Source: Versatilivorator sp963663845 | GTDB lineage: Bacteria; Acidobacteriota; Terriglobia; Versatilivoradales; Versatilivoraceae | Reading direction: 5' to 3' | Assembly (NCBI GenBank): GCA_963663845.2 | Contig: OY760650.2 | Span: forward strand, 3,224,001-3,288,000 | DNA: 64,000 nt | Shown: piece after piece, positions 51,623 to 59,728 of the stretch | Numbering within the stretch: the first letter of the stretch is position 1 | How the letters are laid out: the number at the start of each line of letters is the position of its first letter | Translations under genes and position numbers: made by a program | The notes under the pieces: generated by a model | What the model was told of the DNA's origin: nothing | Databases searched by the model: none | The model's input: the letters and a program-made list of their open reading frames with translations, nothing else

Positions 51623-52720
51623 CTAAGGCTTTCTGAAAGCCAATATCGGTGCGGTCTTTGCTACGGGGATAGGAACCCCTGTCACATCAAAAAAGGTAGA
51701 TGGCATGAAATGTAAATCCCTACATAGCGCCTCCAGCGTAAGCTCTACCTTGCTTCCCAGGGCATTCAGAGCGACTGAAAACACCTCCGGATTCTGAAAG
51801 GCCGGTTCGTATGGTTCCCCTTGAGAGCGCCATCCTTTTGCTGACATCGCCTTGAATGCCTGACGATATGTGACAGCATTAATCAGTCCAAGATCGTATG
51901 AGCGCCTGACAATTGCTTGGGCACTTACTCTCCAGCGTCGCTTCAGCTCTAAAATATGCTTCCAAGAAAACCGTCCCATGTTAAATTCCCTGGCAAATGC
52001 CTTGTGTGGCATCAAGAAGGCGCTCGCAAACCTATCTGCTGCACGCTCAGTGTTCTGGTCCCCTGTCTGGATTCCTGCGTGCATGACCAAGTGCCCACAT
52101 TCGTGAGCAATATCAAAAATCCAACGCGACGTACTCTGAATTGTCTGGTTCAAGAAGATAATGGAAATTTGACCGGAGCGCGAAAACGCATCTACCTTAG
52201 TGGTATTGACTACGTGCGGCACGACTACAATTCCGCTGTGTTCTACAACTCGGCTGATATTTAGGATTGGAGCGTCTATCCTGAGATTCCAGCAGTGTCG
52301 GCAACGCTCAGCCGCCGCCTCAATCTCTTCATCGTTCAGCGCCGGAATTTTCGGTACGTTTAGTCGCGGAAAATTCAGCAGGGTTCTTAGGCGCTCAATA
52401 AGCATGCCGATTAGGTTCCCGTGTGCACGTATCTGATTCTTGAGGCGTTCTGGAGCTGTACGGCGATTGCGAAAGCTACATTCCTGATCCAGAAACAATT
52501 CGGTGATTGGTTGGTAGAAGAATTTCGGCTCAAATCCCAAGACAACCCCAAATGCTTCGACCAAATCAGGAGCAGGCTCCTTTTTCTTGCCTGCTTCACA
52601 CAATGATACGAGAGCTGGAGACGCAGCGACTTGCTCCGCGATTTGTTTTTGGGTTAGCCCTCTGAACTCACGCGCAATTTGAAGCCGTTTTCCCATAAAC
52701 ATTTCGTTAGGAACCGGCAT
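51623..52720 (-). CDS. XRE helix-turn-helix - ImmA/IrrE metallopeptidase protein
   Basis: 365 residues. N-terminal HTH (about 10-65: MGKRLQIAREFRGLTQKQIAEQVAASPALVSLCEAGKKKEPAPDLVEAFG) and a zinc peptidase motif HECGH (206-210) with a downstream Glu225 in NTERAADRFASAFLMP. This pairing is typical of ImmA/IrrE proteins that cleave a repressor or act as toxin/antitoxin regulators in mobile elements. Codon use and base composition are AT-richer than the flanks. The IS ends 6 bp beyond its stop. It overlaps the upstream 52707-53318 gene by 14 bp, so the two are translated together. Confidence 0.88.
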   Translation of the reverse strand: MPVPNEMFMGKRLQIAREFRGLTQKQIAEQVAASPALVSLCEAGKKKEPAPDLVEAFGVVLGFEPKFFYQPITELFLDQECSFRNRRTAPERLKNQIRAHGNLIGMLIERLRTLLNFPRLNVPKIPALNDEEIEAAAERCRHCWNLRIDAPILNISRVVEHSGIVVVPHVVNTTKVDAFSRSGQISIIFLNQTIQSTSRWIFDIAHECGHLVMHAGIQTGDQNTERAADRFASAFLMPHKAFAREFNMGRFSWKHILELKRRWRVSAQAIVRRSYDLGLINAVTYRQAFKAMSAKGWRSQGEPYEPAFQNPEVFSVALNALGSKVELTLEALCRDLHFMPSTFFDVTGVPIPVAKTAPILAFRKP

Positions 52721-53318
52721 TTTCGTTTTGACTCTCTTCTTCGGAAGCTGTTACAGGTTCTATTGGCACGGGCGGTAAATCAATCCCTTGTGGCAGAACC
52801 GATGTAATCTGCCCATCAGCAGAATCGAAAGGAATAACGTAAGTGTCGACAATGTTTGCGGCCTTGTCCATTTCAACCAAAATCACTCTCAAAACGTCGA
52901 GAGTTTGTGGATCAGTTTCGATCGCGAGGCGCAAAATCCTGTCGGGAGGGAACCAACCAGAGTCGAGACAACGTTGCTGCTGATGAAGCTCCCCCCAGCT
53001 CTGGATTAGATAGTTGCCAGGAGGATCATTAGCTCTACCGCAATAGAACTTAAAGGGAATCGAGCCAATTGCGAACGTGAAACAGAGTCCATCTTCAGAT
53101 GGGATCGTCAACCAATCGTGTGTGTGTGCAGCGCTTCTGAGCCCGTGGCATGTCCTCACGTAACTGCGACATCCAAGGCTCCAGTTGTTATCTCCGGCTT
53201 CAGGATCATGCAAGCGCACTGTCGAAAGGCGGACGTCTCGAATCAAACTCGCGATTACTGAGAGACGTTGCCGCGAAAGTTGAGGATACTTTTCCCAAGG
53301 AACAAATGTGTTTCTCAT
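52707..53318 (-). CDS. Partner protein of the HTH-ImmA/IrrE gene, unknown function
   Basis: 203 residues from MRNTFVPWEKYPQLSRQRLSVIAS. No signal peptide, no recognised family. Blocks CFTFAIGSIPFKFYCGRANDPPGNYLIQS and LRLAIETDPQTLDVLRVILVEMDKAANIVDTYVIPFD suggest a compact alpha/beta protein. Upstream, same strand and overlapping the ImmA/IrrE gene, so likely a functional pair; toxin, immunity or regulatory target are all open. The start could also be 12 codons upstream. Confidence 0.7.
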   Translation of the reverse strand: MRNTFVPWEKYPQLSRQRLSVIASLIRDVRLSTVRLHDPEAGDNNWSLGCRSYVRTCHGLRSAAHTHDWLTIPSEDGLCFTFAIGSIPFKFYCGRANDPPGNYLIQSWGELHQQQRCLDSGWFPPDRILRLAIETDPQTLDVLRVILVEMDKAANIVDTYVIPFDSADGQITSVLPQGIDLPPVPIEPVTASEEESQNENAGS

Positions 53319-53354
53319 GAAGGAGAGCATACACATATTCGGACATTGGTGCAA

Positions 53355-53860
53355 GAAAATTTATGGTTCTGGAATTATTTAAGGCATGGTGAATTATTTA
53401 CAGTTTCATGAAGAATTTACAGTCATTGTCGCAATTTCTATCTAGCCCTGGTAGGTTTCATCCGGTTCATTGCAACACGGCGGATGCCGGGACTAGCCAT
53501 CGGGTCCGCCCACCCTACAATGGGCGTCATTCGTAACTCGCGAACGGCAGTTGAATGCCTAAGCCAAGTTGACCTCCCCTCCCAATTTAGGTCCAACTCA
53601 AAAGTCAGGAACTGAACTACGGTTCTTGGGCAACTATGTTCCGTATATCGGAAACAATGTGTTTTGTTTCGATAATATATGAGGCATATTCGGTTGTCGC
53701 CGCCTCCAACATTCTACCCGACACAACGCTCTCTCCCTTCGGGTACCTTTCTTCGTGACGCTACAATTCTCTTTCGGGCACTTTTCTTGAGGCGACTCGC
53801 CTGGTGGATTTCTTTCTACAATCCGAATAGGATCTCAAGTACACAAGGCAAGGTAGTCGC
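53355..53860. other. AT-rich spacer
   Basis: About 500 bp. The part at 53355-53460 is rich in AATTTA/ATTTACAG and unlike the GC-rich chromosome. CGGATGCCGGGACTAGCCAT (about 53482-53501) begins a GC-rich patch. No gene with support; promoter for the 53861 operon probably lies here. Confidence 0.45.
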
Positions 53861-56062
53861 GTGATCCTATTCGTAGTCGCCCTCAGCTTGCTCGGAGCCC
53901 CTGGGGAAGCCGGTCGAGACCCTATCAACTTCTTCGAGAAGAAGATTCGTCCCGTGTTGGCGGAGCGCTGCTATCAGTGTCACTCGGCGGAGGCCGCCCG
54001 CGCGGGAATGCTGATGGGGAAGCTGCAGCTCGACACCCGGGAGGGGGTCCAGCGGGGCGGGTCGCGGGGCTCCGTCGTGGTGGCGGGGCGACCCGATCAG
54101 TCGATGCTGATCGAGGCCCTCGAGTACACCAACCCCAACCTGCAGATGCCGCCCGCCGGCAAGTTGCCCGACGAGGTCATCGCTGATTTCGTCCGATGGG
54201 TGGCCCTCGGTGCGCCCGATCCGCGAGACGGGCAGGCGGTTGATAGGGCCAAGATGGATCTCGAATCAGGACGTCTCCACTGGGCCTTCCGCCCCCTGCG
54301 TCCTGTCGATCCGCCTCGGGTGTCGGCGGCAAGTCCGGAAGAGTCCGCCTGGACGGACTCGCCGATCGATCGTTTCGTCCTCGCCAAGCTGCACGAGAAG
54401 CAGTTTCGCCCTGCAGGGGAGGCCGATCGGGCGATGCTGATTCGCCGCGCCTACTTTGACCTGATCGGTTTGCCGCCTGCGCCCGACGAAGTCGAGGCGT
54501 TCGTTCGGGATTCCTCTGCGGAATCCTTTCGCCAGCTCGTTGACCGGCTGCTCGCCAGCCCGCACTATGGCGAACGGTGGGGACGGCACTGGTTGGATGT
54601 GGCCCGGTTTGGCGAGAGCCTTGGAGCACACGAGGGGGACAACGCCATTCGAGAGGACGCCTATCGATACCGCGACGCCGTGATTCGCGCATTCAATGAC
54701 GACCTGCCTTACAACGACTTCGTCCGCTACCAGGTTGCCGGCGCTCCGAGCGGTTCCCCCGCCGGCCGGCGGGACCTGGGCAGGTTCGTTCAGATTGGAA
54801 CGAATCTGAGCAGGAACGACAACCCGAACGATCGGAAGTTTCACCGGCTCGACGACATGGTGTCGACGACCGGTCAAGCGTTCCTTGCCCTGACGGTCGG
54901 GTGTGCGCGTTGCCACGACCACAAGGTCGATCCGATCACGGCCGAAGAGTATTATCAGTTGACGGCCGTATTCTTCGACGAAGTCGAGGTCAAGCCGGAT
55001 GCAGGCGGCAAACATGTTGCCCTGGAGGTACCCACGCCCCATCTTCTGGCCGGCGGTAGCTGGGCGAGCCCCATCAAGCCGGTCAAGCCGGGGTTCCTGC
55101 GCGTCTTGATGCGGGACGGTCGCAGCGCCAAGGATTGGCGGCCCCGTCCCGAGGCTTCCGATGGCCCCGAGCCCCAGCTTGAGGCGTCGAAGCTTCGGAT
55201 GCTTGCGAGCTGGCTGACCGATGTCGAGCACGGCGCCGGCGCCTTGCTGGCTCGGGTGATCGTCAATCGTCTCTGGCAACATCATTTCGGGCGCGGCATC
55301 GTCAGCACTCCCAGTGATTTCGGCAGACTCGGCGCCGAACCCACCCACCCCGCTTTGCTGGATTGGCTCGCTTCCAAGCTGATCCAGGAGGGCTGGCGAT
55401 TGAAACCGATCCACCGGCTGATGATGAACAGCGCCGTATACAGACAGGCAGCCGGCACCGAGTTGGCTCAGGCCCGGCAGGATGCTTACAACGAGTACCT
55501 GTGGCACCGCCGGCCCTTGCGCATGGAGGCTGAAATCATCCGCGATCACCTGTTGAGCGTCTCCGGCGCTCTCCGCACGAACCTGTACGGGCCCAGCACT
55601 CCCATTGGCAGCCGCGAGGAACCCTTCAAGGACACGCCGGACACCTGGCGCCGGTCCGTCTACCTCATGTCGCCGCGCTTCATCCTCCATCCGGTCCTCA
55701 AGATCTTCGACCTTCCGGACAACACGCAAAGCGTCGGCCTTCGTGATGTCGGCACGACACCGATCGGCACGGCTTTCATGCTGAATGCGCCATTCGTGTG
55801 GGAGCAAGCGAAGCGCTTCGCACAACGGGTGCGGGACAGAGTCGGAGGCGACCCCGGCCGACAGATCGAGTCGGCATACCGGATGGCTCTTTCTCGGCCG
55901 CCGACCGTGGAAGAACGCGAGATCGGCCTGTCGTTTCTCGGTCAACGGCGCGCCGGCTCGTCGGAGGCAGGCAAGGAGCCGGGGTCTTTGGATGCGCAGA
56001 GTCCGCTGGTCCAATATTGCCATGCCGTCATGAGCCTGAACGAGTTCATCTATGTTCACTGA
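53861..56062 (+). CDS. Planctomycete-type cytochrome c / DUF1549 / DUF1553 protein
   Basis: 733 residues with a GTG start and a short signal sequence (VVALSLLGAPGEAG). One N-terminal PSCyt1 heme domain with CYQCH (residues 37-41, LAERCYQCHSAEAARAG) and GGSRGSVVVAGRPDQSMLIEAL; DUF1549 with RRAYFDLIGLPPAPDEV, HYGERWGRHWLDVARFGES and CARCHDHKVDPITAEEYYQL; DUF1553 with RVIVNRLWQHHFGRGIVSTPSDFGRLGAEPTHP and WRRSVYLMSPR. Similar to the gene at 29179 but with one rather than two N-terminal heme domains. Its stop overlaps the following DUF1501 start by 11 bp. Inside the ssrA-flanked region, so possibly acquired. Confidence 0.92.
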   Translation: MILFVVALSLLGAPGEAGRDPINFFEKKIRPVLAERCYQCHSAEAARAGMLMGKLQLDTREGVQRGGSRGSVVVAGRPDQSMLIEALEYTNPNLQMPPAGKLPDEVIADFVRWVALGAPDPRDGQAVDRAKMDLESGRLHWAFRPLRPVDPPRVSAASPEESAWTDSPIDRFVLAKLHEKQFRPAGEADRAMLIRRAYFDLIGLPPAPDEVEAFVRDSSAESFRQLVDRLLASPHYGERWGRHWLDVARFGESLGAHEGDNAIREDAYRYRDAVIRAFNDDLPYNDFVRYQVAGAPSGSPAGRRDLGRFVQIGTNLSRNDNPNDRKFHRLDDMVSTTGQAFLALTVGCARCHDHKVDPITAEEYYQLTAVFFDEVEVKPDAGGKHVALEVPTPHLLAGGSWASPIKPVKPGFLRVLMRDGRSAKDWRPRPEASDGPEPQLEASKLRMLASWLTDVEHGAGALLARVIVNRLWQHHFGRGIVSTPSDFGRLGAEPTHPALLDWLASKLIQEGWRLKPIHRLMMNSAVYRQAAGTELAQARQDAYNEYLWHRRPLRMEAEIIRDHLLSVSGALRTNLYGPSTPIGSREEPFKDTPDTWRRSVYLMSPRFILHPVLKIFDLPDNTQSVGLRDVGTTPIGTAFMLNAPFVWEQAKRFAQRVRDRVGGDPGRQIESAYRMALSRPPTVEEREIGLSFLGQRRAGSSEAGKEPGSLDAQSPLVQYCHAVMSLNEFIYVH

Positions 56063-57512
56063 CGCAGCTTATGGAACTCGACCGGTTGGCAGGGACCGCC
56101 GTGGGTTCCTCAAGGAACTGGGCCTGGGTGGCATCGCTCTGGCCAGCCTGCTGGCGGACCCGGCGGCGAGCGGTGCGGCGGCCGACCTCAGCGAGCCACT
56201 GGCGCCCAGGCAGCCCCACTTCGCTCCCAGGGCGAGGAGCGTCATCTTTCTGTTCATGGTCGGCGGCGCCAGTCAACTGGAGACGTTCGATCACAAGCCG
56301 CTTCTGAAAAAGTACGCCGGAAGATTGGCGCGAGACATATTCTCCAAAAAAGACCTGGAGGGCCTCAGCCCGGAGAAGAACTACACCCACACGCGCATCG
56401 TTCCGCCGGTGTTCTCCTTCAAGCGCTATGGGCAGAGCGGCGCATGGGTCAGCGAGATCTTCCCGAACCTGACGAAGGTGGTCGACGACATCGCATTCAT
56501 CAATTCGATGCACACCGATTCAGCACTTCACTTCTCCGGCCAGATCCTCATGCACACGGGTTATGCCAGGCAGGGCCACCCCAGTCTGGGCTCGTGGGTG
56601 ACCTACGGTCTGGGGACGGAGAACCGGAACATGCCGGGGTTCGTGGTGATGACAGACGGCCGGCCGTCCGGCGGGCGCGCGCTTCACGAGGCCGGATACC
56701 TCCCTGGCATCCACCAGGCCACGCTGGCGGACTTCAAGCCCGGACATCCACCGGTGCCGCACCTCGAGGCGCCGGCATTTCTCAGCCGAGGCCGGCAGGG
56801 CGAGCAGTTGGACCTGGTGCGGAAGTTGAATCGCCTCCATCGCGGTATTCATCGCACCCAGCCCGAGCTCGACGCACGCATCGCTGCATTCGAGACGGCC
56901 TTTCGCATGCAGATGGAAGCGCCGGAGATCTTCGATATCCGGAGCGAGCCGGACTCGGTGAAGGCGCTCTATGGCGACACCGACTTCGGGAGGAAGTGCC
57001 TGACGGCGAGACGGATGGTGGAGAGCGGCGTCCGTTTCGTGGAGATTCTCGACGGCGCCCAGGGGCGGCGATGGGATGCGCACGGCAACCGCGGCGGGCT
57101 CGTCAACAACCACCGAACCAACGCGGCGCGCACCGATCGCGGGATCACCGCCCTCATCATGGATCTGAAGTCGCGCGGTCTGCTGGACGAGACTCTCGTC
57201 GTCTGGGCCACCGAGTTCGGTCGCACGCCGATGGAGGAGGCTAATAAGGAGGAATCCCTCGGCCGCGGCCATCACCACTACGGCTTCTCCATGTGGATGG
57301 CGGGCGGCGGCGTCAAGCCGGGGATCACGCACGGCGCGACCGACGAGCTTGGCATGCACGCTGTCAAGGGTCGCGTCTCCCATCACGATCTTCACGCCAC
57401 CATCCTCCACCTGTTGGGCCTGGATCACAAGCGGCTCACCTACCGCCACAATAGCCGCGACTTCCGCCTGACCGATGTCTACGGCAACGTCGTGCACGAC
57501 ATCATTGCCTGA
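56052..57512 (+). CDS. DUF1501 protein
   Basis: 486 residues. Twin-arginine-like signal RDRRGFLKELGLGGIALASL. DUF1501 hallmarks: RSVIFLFMVGGASQLETFDHKPLLKKY, HPSLGSWVTYGLGTENRNMPGFVVM, LVVWATEFGRTPMEEANKEESLGRGHHHYGFSMWMAGGGVKPG, HDLHATILHLLGLDHKRLTYRHNSRDFRLTDVYG. Translationally coupled to the cytochrome/DUF1553 gene upstream (11-bp overlap). Presumed periplasmic; enzymatic role not established. Confidence 0.93.
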   Translation: MFTDAAYGTRPVGRDRRGFLKELGLGGIALASLLADPAASGAAADLSEPLAPRQPHFAPRARSVIFLFMVGGASQLETFDHKPLLKKYAGRLARDIFSKKDLEGLSPEKNYTHTRIVPPVFSFKRYGQSGAWVSEIFPNLTKVVDDIAFINSMHTDSALHFSGQILMHTGYARQGHPSLGSWVTYGLGTENRNMPGFVVMTDGRPSGGRALHEAGYLPGIHQATLADFKPGHPPVPHLEAPAFLSRGRQGEQLDLVRKLNRLHRGIHRTQPELDARIAAFETAFRMQMEAPEIFDIRSEPDSVKALYGDTDFGRKCLTARRMVESGVRFVEILDGAQGRRWDAHGNRGGLVNNHRTNAARTDRGITALIMDLKSRGLLDETLVVWATEFGRTPMEEANKEESLGRGHHHYGFSMWMAGGGVKPGITHGATDELGMHAVKGRVSHHDLHATILHLLGLDHKRLTYRHNSRDFRLTDVYGNVVHDIIA

Positions 57513-57676
57513 CAGTGAAAAGTAGGGAACGTAGGGGACGTTGTTGCAATACCGGAATGTCTTTGCTTTCAGGAGTTCGAACCGGGCTCAGGCGCAGGTC
57601 GTCCACCAGGCAGGTGTCTCCAGTTCCGCCATCGCCCAGCGTTTGCAGAATCGCCGGTCCCGGTAATTCCGGTTAT

Positions 57677-57779
57677 TCCACCACTCCAGCGCAGCAACCT
57701 GCCGACCCAAGACCGGCAAGAGGCGAAAAACAGGCCTGTATTTGCCGTGTGCCGGACTCTATCGAGCTACCTCCAAGGT
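57677..57779 (+). repeat. Right 103-bp direct repeat matching the tmRNA end region
   Basis: Matches 45276-45378 over 103 bp, starting at the sequence equal to the tmRNA 3' end (TCCACCA). The tmRNA body is not duplicated (upstream sequence differs). A CGTAGGGGACGTTGTTG copy of the RAYT-element end lies about 140 bp before it (about 57531). Its last 21 bp overlap the end of higA. Confidence 0.7.
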
Positions 57780-58061
57780 CTGAATCCTGGCGTAGTCTGT
57801 CGAGTGTTCGCGCTCAGCGTCCCATAGGTCCATCGCCTTCTGCATGTTGACCCAGAGCGTCGGACCGTTGCCGAAGAGTTTCCCGATCCGGTGCGCCATG
57901 TCGACGCTCATTGATCTTCGTCCTTGGCAAATCTCGTTGATGGTCCTGCGCCCGACACCAACAAGATCCGCCACCTGCCCCTGATTGAGTTTCCGAGCCT
58001 CGATCTCGCCCCGTAGCAACGTGCCTGGATGCGTCGGTCGCCTCTCCAGATTTCTGGCCAT
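57759..58061 (-). CDS. higA: HigA-type antitoxin
   Basis: 100 residues. HigA-specific opening RRPTHPGTLLRGEIEARKLNQGQVADLVGVGRRTINEICQGRRSMSVDMAHRIGKLFGNGPTLWVNMQ, an XRE helix-turn-helix. It neutralises HigB and represses the operon. Located 15 bp downstream of higB, the usual reversed order. A deleted derivative of this locus is seen at 45.3-45.5 kb. Confidence 0.95.
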   Translation of the reverse strand: MARNLERRPTHPGTLLRGEIEARKLNQGQVADLVGVGRRTINEICQGRRSMSVDMAHRIGKLFGNGPTLWVNMQKAMDLWDAEREHSTDYARIQTLEVAR

Positions 58062-58076
58062 GTTCCACCCTCCGTT

Positions 58077-58355
58077 CTAGTGATAGTCTTCCAGGTCTAC
58101 CTCGACCGCGTCTCCCGCCTCGAATCTGAAGGTAATCCTCCAGTTCTTGGTCACAGTCATTCCCCACTGACCTTTTCGGTCGCCTTTTAACGGATGGGTG
58201 CCGAGCGTCAGGAGGTTCAAATCTTCTACTTTTTCTGCTGCGTCCAACGCGTCCAGGAGAAGTTCGCCCCGGGCCCTCCATTGAGGGTTGATCCGCCGGT
58301 AGTCTCCAACTTCAAACGCTTTCCTGAGGATCTTGGAAGCAAACCCCTTGATCAT
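58077..58355 (-). CDS. higB: HigB-type mRNA interferase toxin
   Basis: 92 residues, complete. MIKGFASKILRKAFEVGDYRRI, DLNLLTLGTHPLKGDRKGQWGMTVTKNWRITFRFEAGDAVEVDLEDYH is the RelE-fold HigB signature, including the basic GDRKGQW loop and the W/R/F end. Ribosome-dependent mRNA cleavage is the known activity of the family. First gene of the higBA operon. Confidence 0.95.
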   Translation of the reverse strand: MIKGFASKILRKAFEVGDYRRINPQWRARGELLLDALDAAEKVEDLNLLTLGTHPLKGDRKGQWGMTVTKNWRITFRFEAGDAVEVDLEDYH

Positions 58356-58375
58356 GCAGGGAAGTGTACCATTAC

Positions 58376-58528
58376 ATGTTACAATGTACCAGTTTTCAGG
58401 GCATTCCCCAGTTCGTCCACTCTGAAAAGTCCGGTCGGGTCACTGTGAAGCACCCCGGTAAGGAGATCCCCATCGGCACTCTGCGCAACATCCACCGACA
58501 AGCCAATAGGCAATGGGAGGACCGCTGA
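58376..58528 (+). pseudogene. hicA toxin remnant, N-terminus missing
   Basis: The frame ending TGA 58526-58528 codes VHSEKSGRVTVKHPGKEIPIGTLRNIHRQANRQ, the C-terminal half of HicA (normally preceded by a DGW...GSHH catalytic segment). The upstream part (MLQCTSFQGIPQF) does not match HicA, and the His-containing active site is absent. Directly precedes hicB (1-bp gap), so it is the leftover of a hicAB operon with the toxin inactivated. Confidence 0.75.
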
Positions 58529-58529
58529 G

Positions 58530-58940
58530 ATGCGATACCCGGTTGTGATCCACAAGGATGTCGCGAGTGCTTACGGGGTTAGCGTACCAGACCTGCCTGG
58601 CTGCTTTTCGGCGGGAGATACGCTTGAGGAAGCCGTCGAGGCGGCCCAGGAGGCTATTGCCTGCCATCTGGAGGGACTCCTCATGGATGGAGAACCCATA
58701 CCTGCCAGGGAATCGCTGGAAACACACCAGGCGAATGATGACTACAAGTCCGGGATTTGGGCACTGGTCAACGTCGATCTCTCCAAGCTGTCGAGCCAGA
58801 CCAGGCGAATCAACATCACGGTGCCCGCCCGCGTCCTGGCCATCGTGGACAAGGCGGCGGCCCGAGAAGGGGACACACGGTCGGGCTTGCTCGCTCGCGC
58901 CGCGCTCAGCTACGTAGAACGTCGTTCCAAGGATGAATAG
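58530..58940 (+). CDS. hicB: HicB-type antitoxin
   Basis: 136 residues. N-terminal RNase H-like HicB domain (YPVVIHKDVASAYGVSVPDLPGCFSAGDTLEEAVEAAQEAIACHLEGLL) and C-terminal ribbon-helix-helix-like domain (RRINITVPARVLAIVDKAAAREGDTRSGLLARAALSYV). Intact, although its toxin appears truncated, so it may now act as an orphan regulator. Confidence 0.93.
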   Translation: MRYPVVIHKDVASAYGVSVPDLPGCFSAGDTLEEAVEAAQEAIACHLEGLLMDGEPIPARESLETHQANDDYKSGIWALVNVDLSKLSSQTRRINITVPARVLAIVDKAAAREGDTRSGLLARAALSYVERRSKDE

Positions 58941-59004
58941 GCACATGTTGTCTTTCCGGGGAATTGGGGGCGGTACAGAGCGAACAAGATGGGGAGGTGC
59001 CTAA

Positions 59005-59262
59005 ATGGCCAAGACCGAAATGATCCGTGCCCGGGTTGAACCGGAGTTGAAGAGCCAAGCCGAAGAAGTTTTCTCGAGTCTCGGTTTGTCGCCGACCCAG
59101 GCGATCACTCTGTTTTATCGACAGGTGACGCTGCATCACGGCTTGCCATTCGCAGTCAAGGTTCCCAATGCCGAGACCATGGAGGCAATCCGGCAGGCCC
59201 GCGCAAGAGAGGGCCTCACCGAATACGCCGACCTGGAGGCTCTCAAAGCCCGCCACGGTTGA
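59005..59262 (+). CDS. relB: RelB/DinJ-family antitoxin
   Basis: 85 residues: MAKTEMIRARVEPELKSQAEEVFSSLGLSPTQAITLFYRQVTLHHGLPFAVKVP, a ribbon-helix-helix typical of RelB/DinJ. Ends AREGLTEYADLEALKARHG. It precedes a YafQ-like gene by 3 bp in the usual antitoxin-toxin order. Intact. Confidence 0.93.
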   Translation: MAKTEMIRARVEPELKSQAEEVFSSLGLSPTQAITLFYRQVTLHHGLPFAVKVPNAETMEAIRQARAREGLTEYADLEALKARHG

Positions 59263-59265
59263 TCC

Positions 59266-59445
59266 ATGCGCCTGCTCACCACCAAGCGATTCGAGAAGGA
59301 TCCAAAGCGTGGCAGGAAGCGCGGCAAGAATCTCGACAAGCTCTGGAGTGTCGTGGAACGGCTCTACTGGCTGTTGGTCTGGGACCAGCAGGACGATACT
59401 CTCATCCTGGTTCGGACCGGAACCCATACCGACCTATTCGATTGA
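59266..59445 (+). pseudogene. yafQ-like toxin with in-frame internal deletion
   Basis: 59 residues: MRLLTTKRFEKDPKRGRKRGKNLDKLWSVVERLYWLLVWDQQDDTLILVRTGTHTDLFD. The start (KRFEKDxKRGRKRGK) and end (LILVRTGTHTDLF) are YafQ/RelE-type, but about 30 residues between VVERL and WLLVW (the region holding catalytic His and Asp/Arg residues in YafQ) are missing. It keeps an open frame, so a short inactive protein may still be made, paired with relB. Confidence 0.8.
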
Positions 59446-59470
59446 TTAGCCATGGCGTTGCGCAAGGCCT

Positions 59471-59591
59471 GAGACATCGGCGTCAAGCGCAACGGGAAGG
59501 GGCATCAGGATAGGTGGATTGGCTACAAGCTGCACTTGGACGCCATCAACGGTGGGATGCCGGCCGGTCACCTGCTGACCTCGGCCTTCGA
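59471..59591 (+). pseudogene. Fragment of an IS transposase related to 50267-51403
   Basis: Codes DIGVKRNGKGHQDRWIGYKL and HLDAINGGMPAGHLLTSA, matching residues about 208-246 of the intact transposase (DTGVKSTGKGYRERWTGYKL; HIDAIDGGIPVSCLLTSA), then a stop. The rest of the IS and its ends are gone. It lies directly upstream of the three-gene operon. Confidence 0.8.
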
Positions 59592-59728
59592 ATAGCAGCT
59601 TCTCTCCGCTCCCGCTTGGAACGAACTGGCGTGGGGTATTATTCAAGTCCGAAATGATCTACACGGCAACGGATGTGGCCGAGAGGTCTGACGCGGCACC
59701 AAAGAACACCTAAAAACTGAGATCCGAT

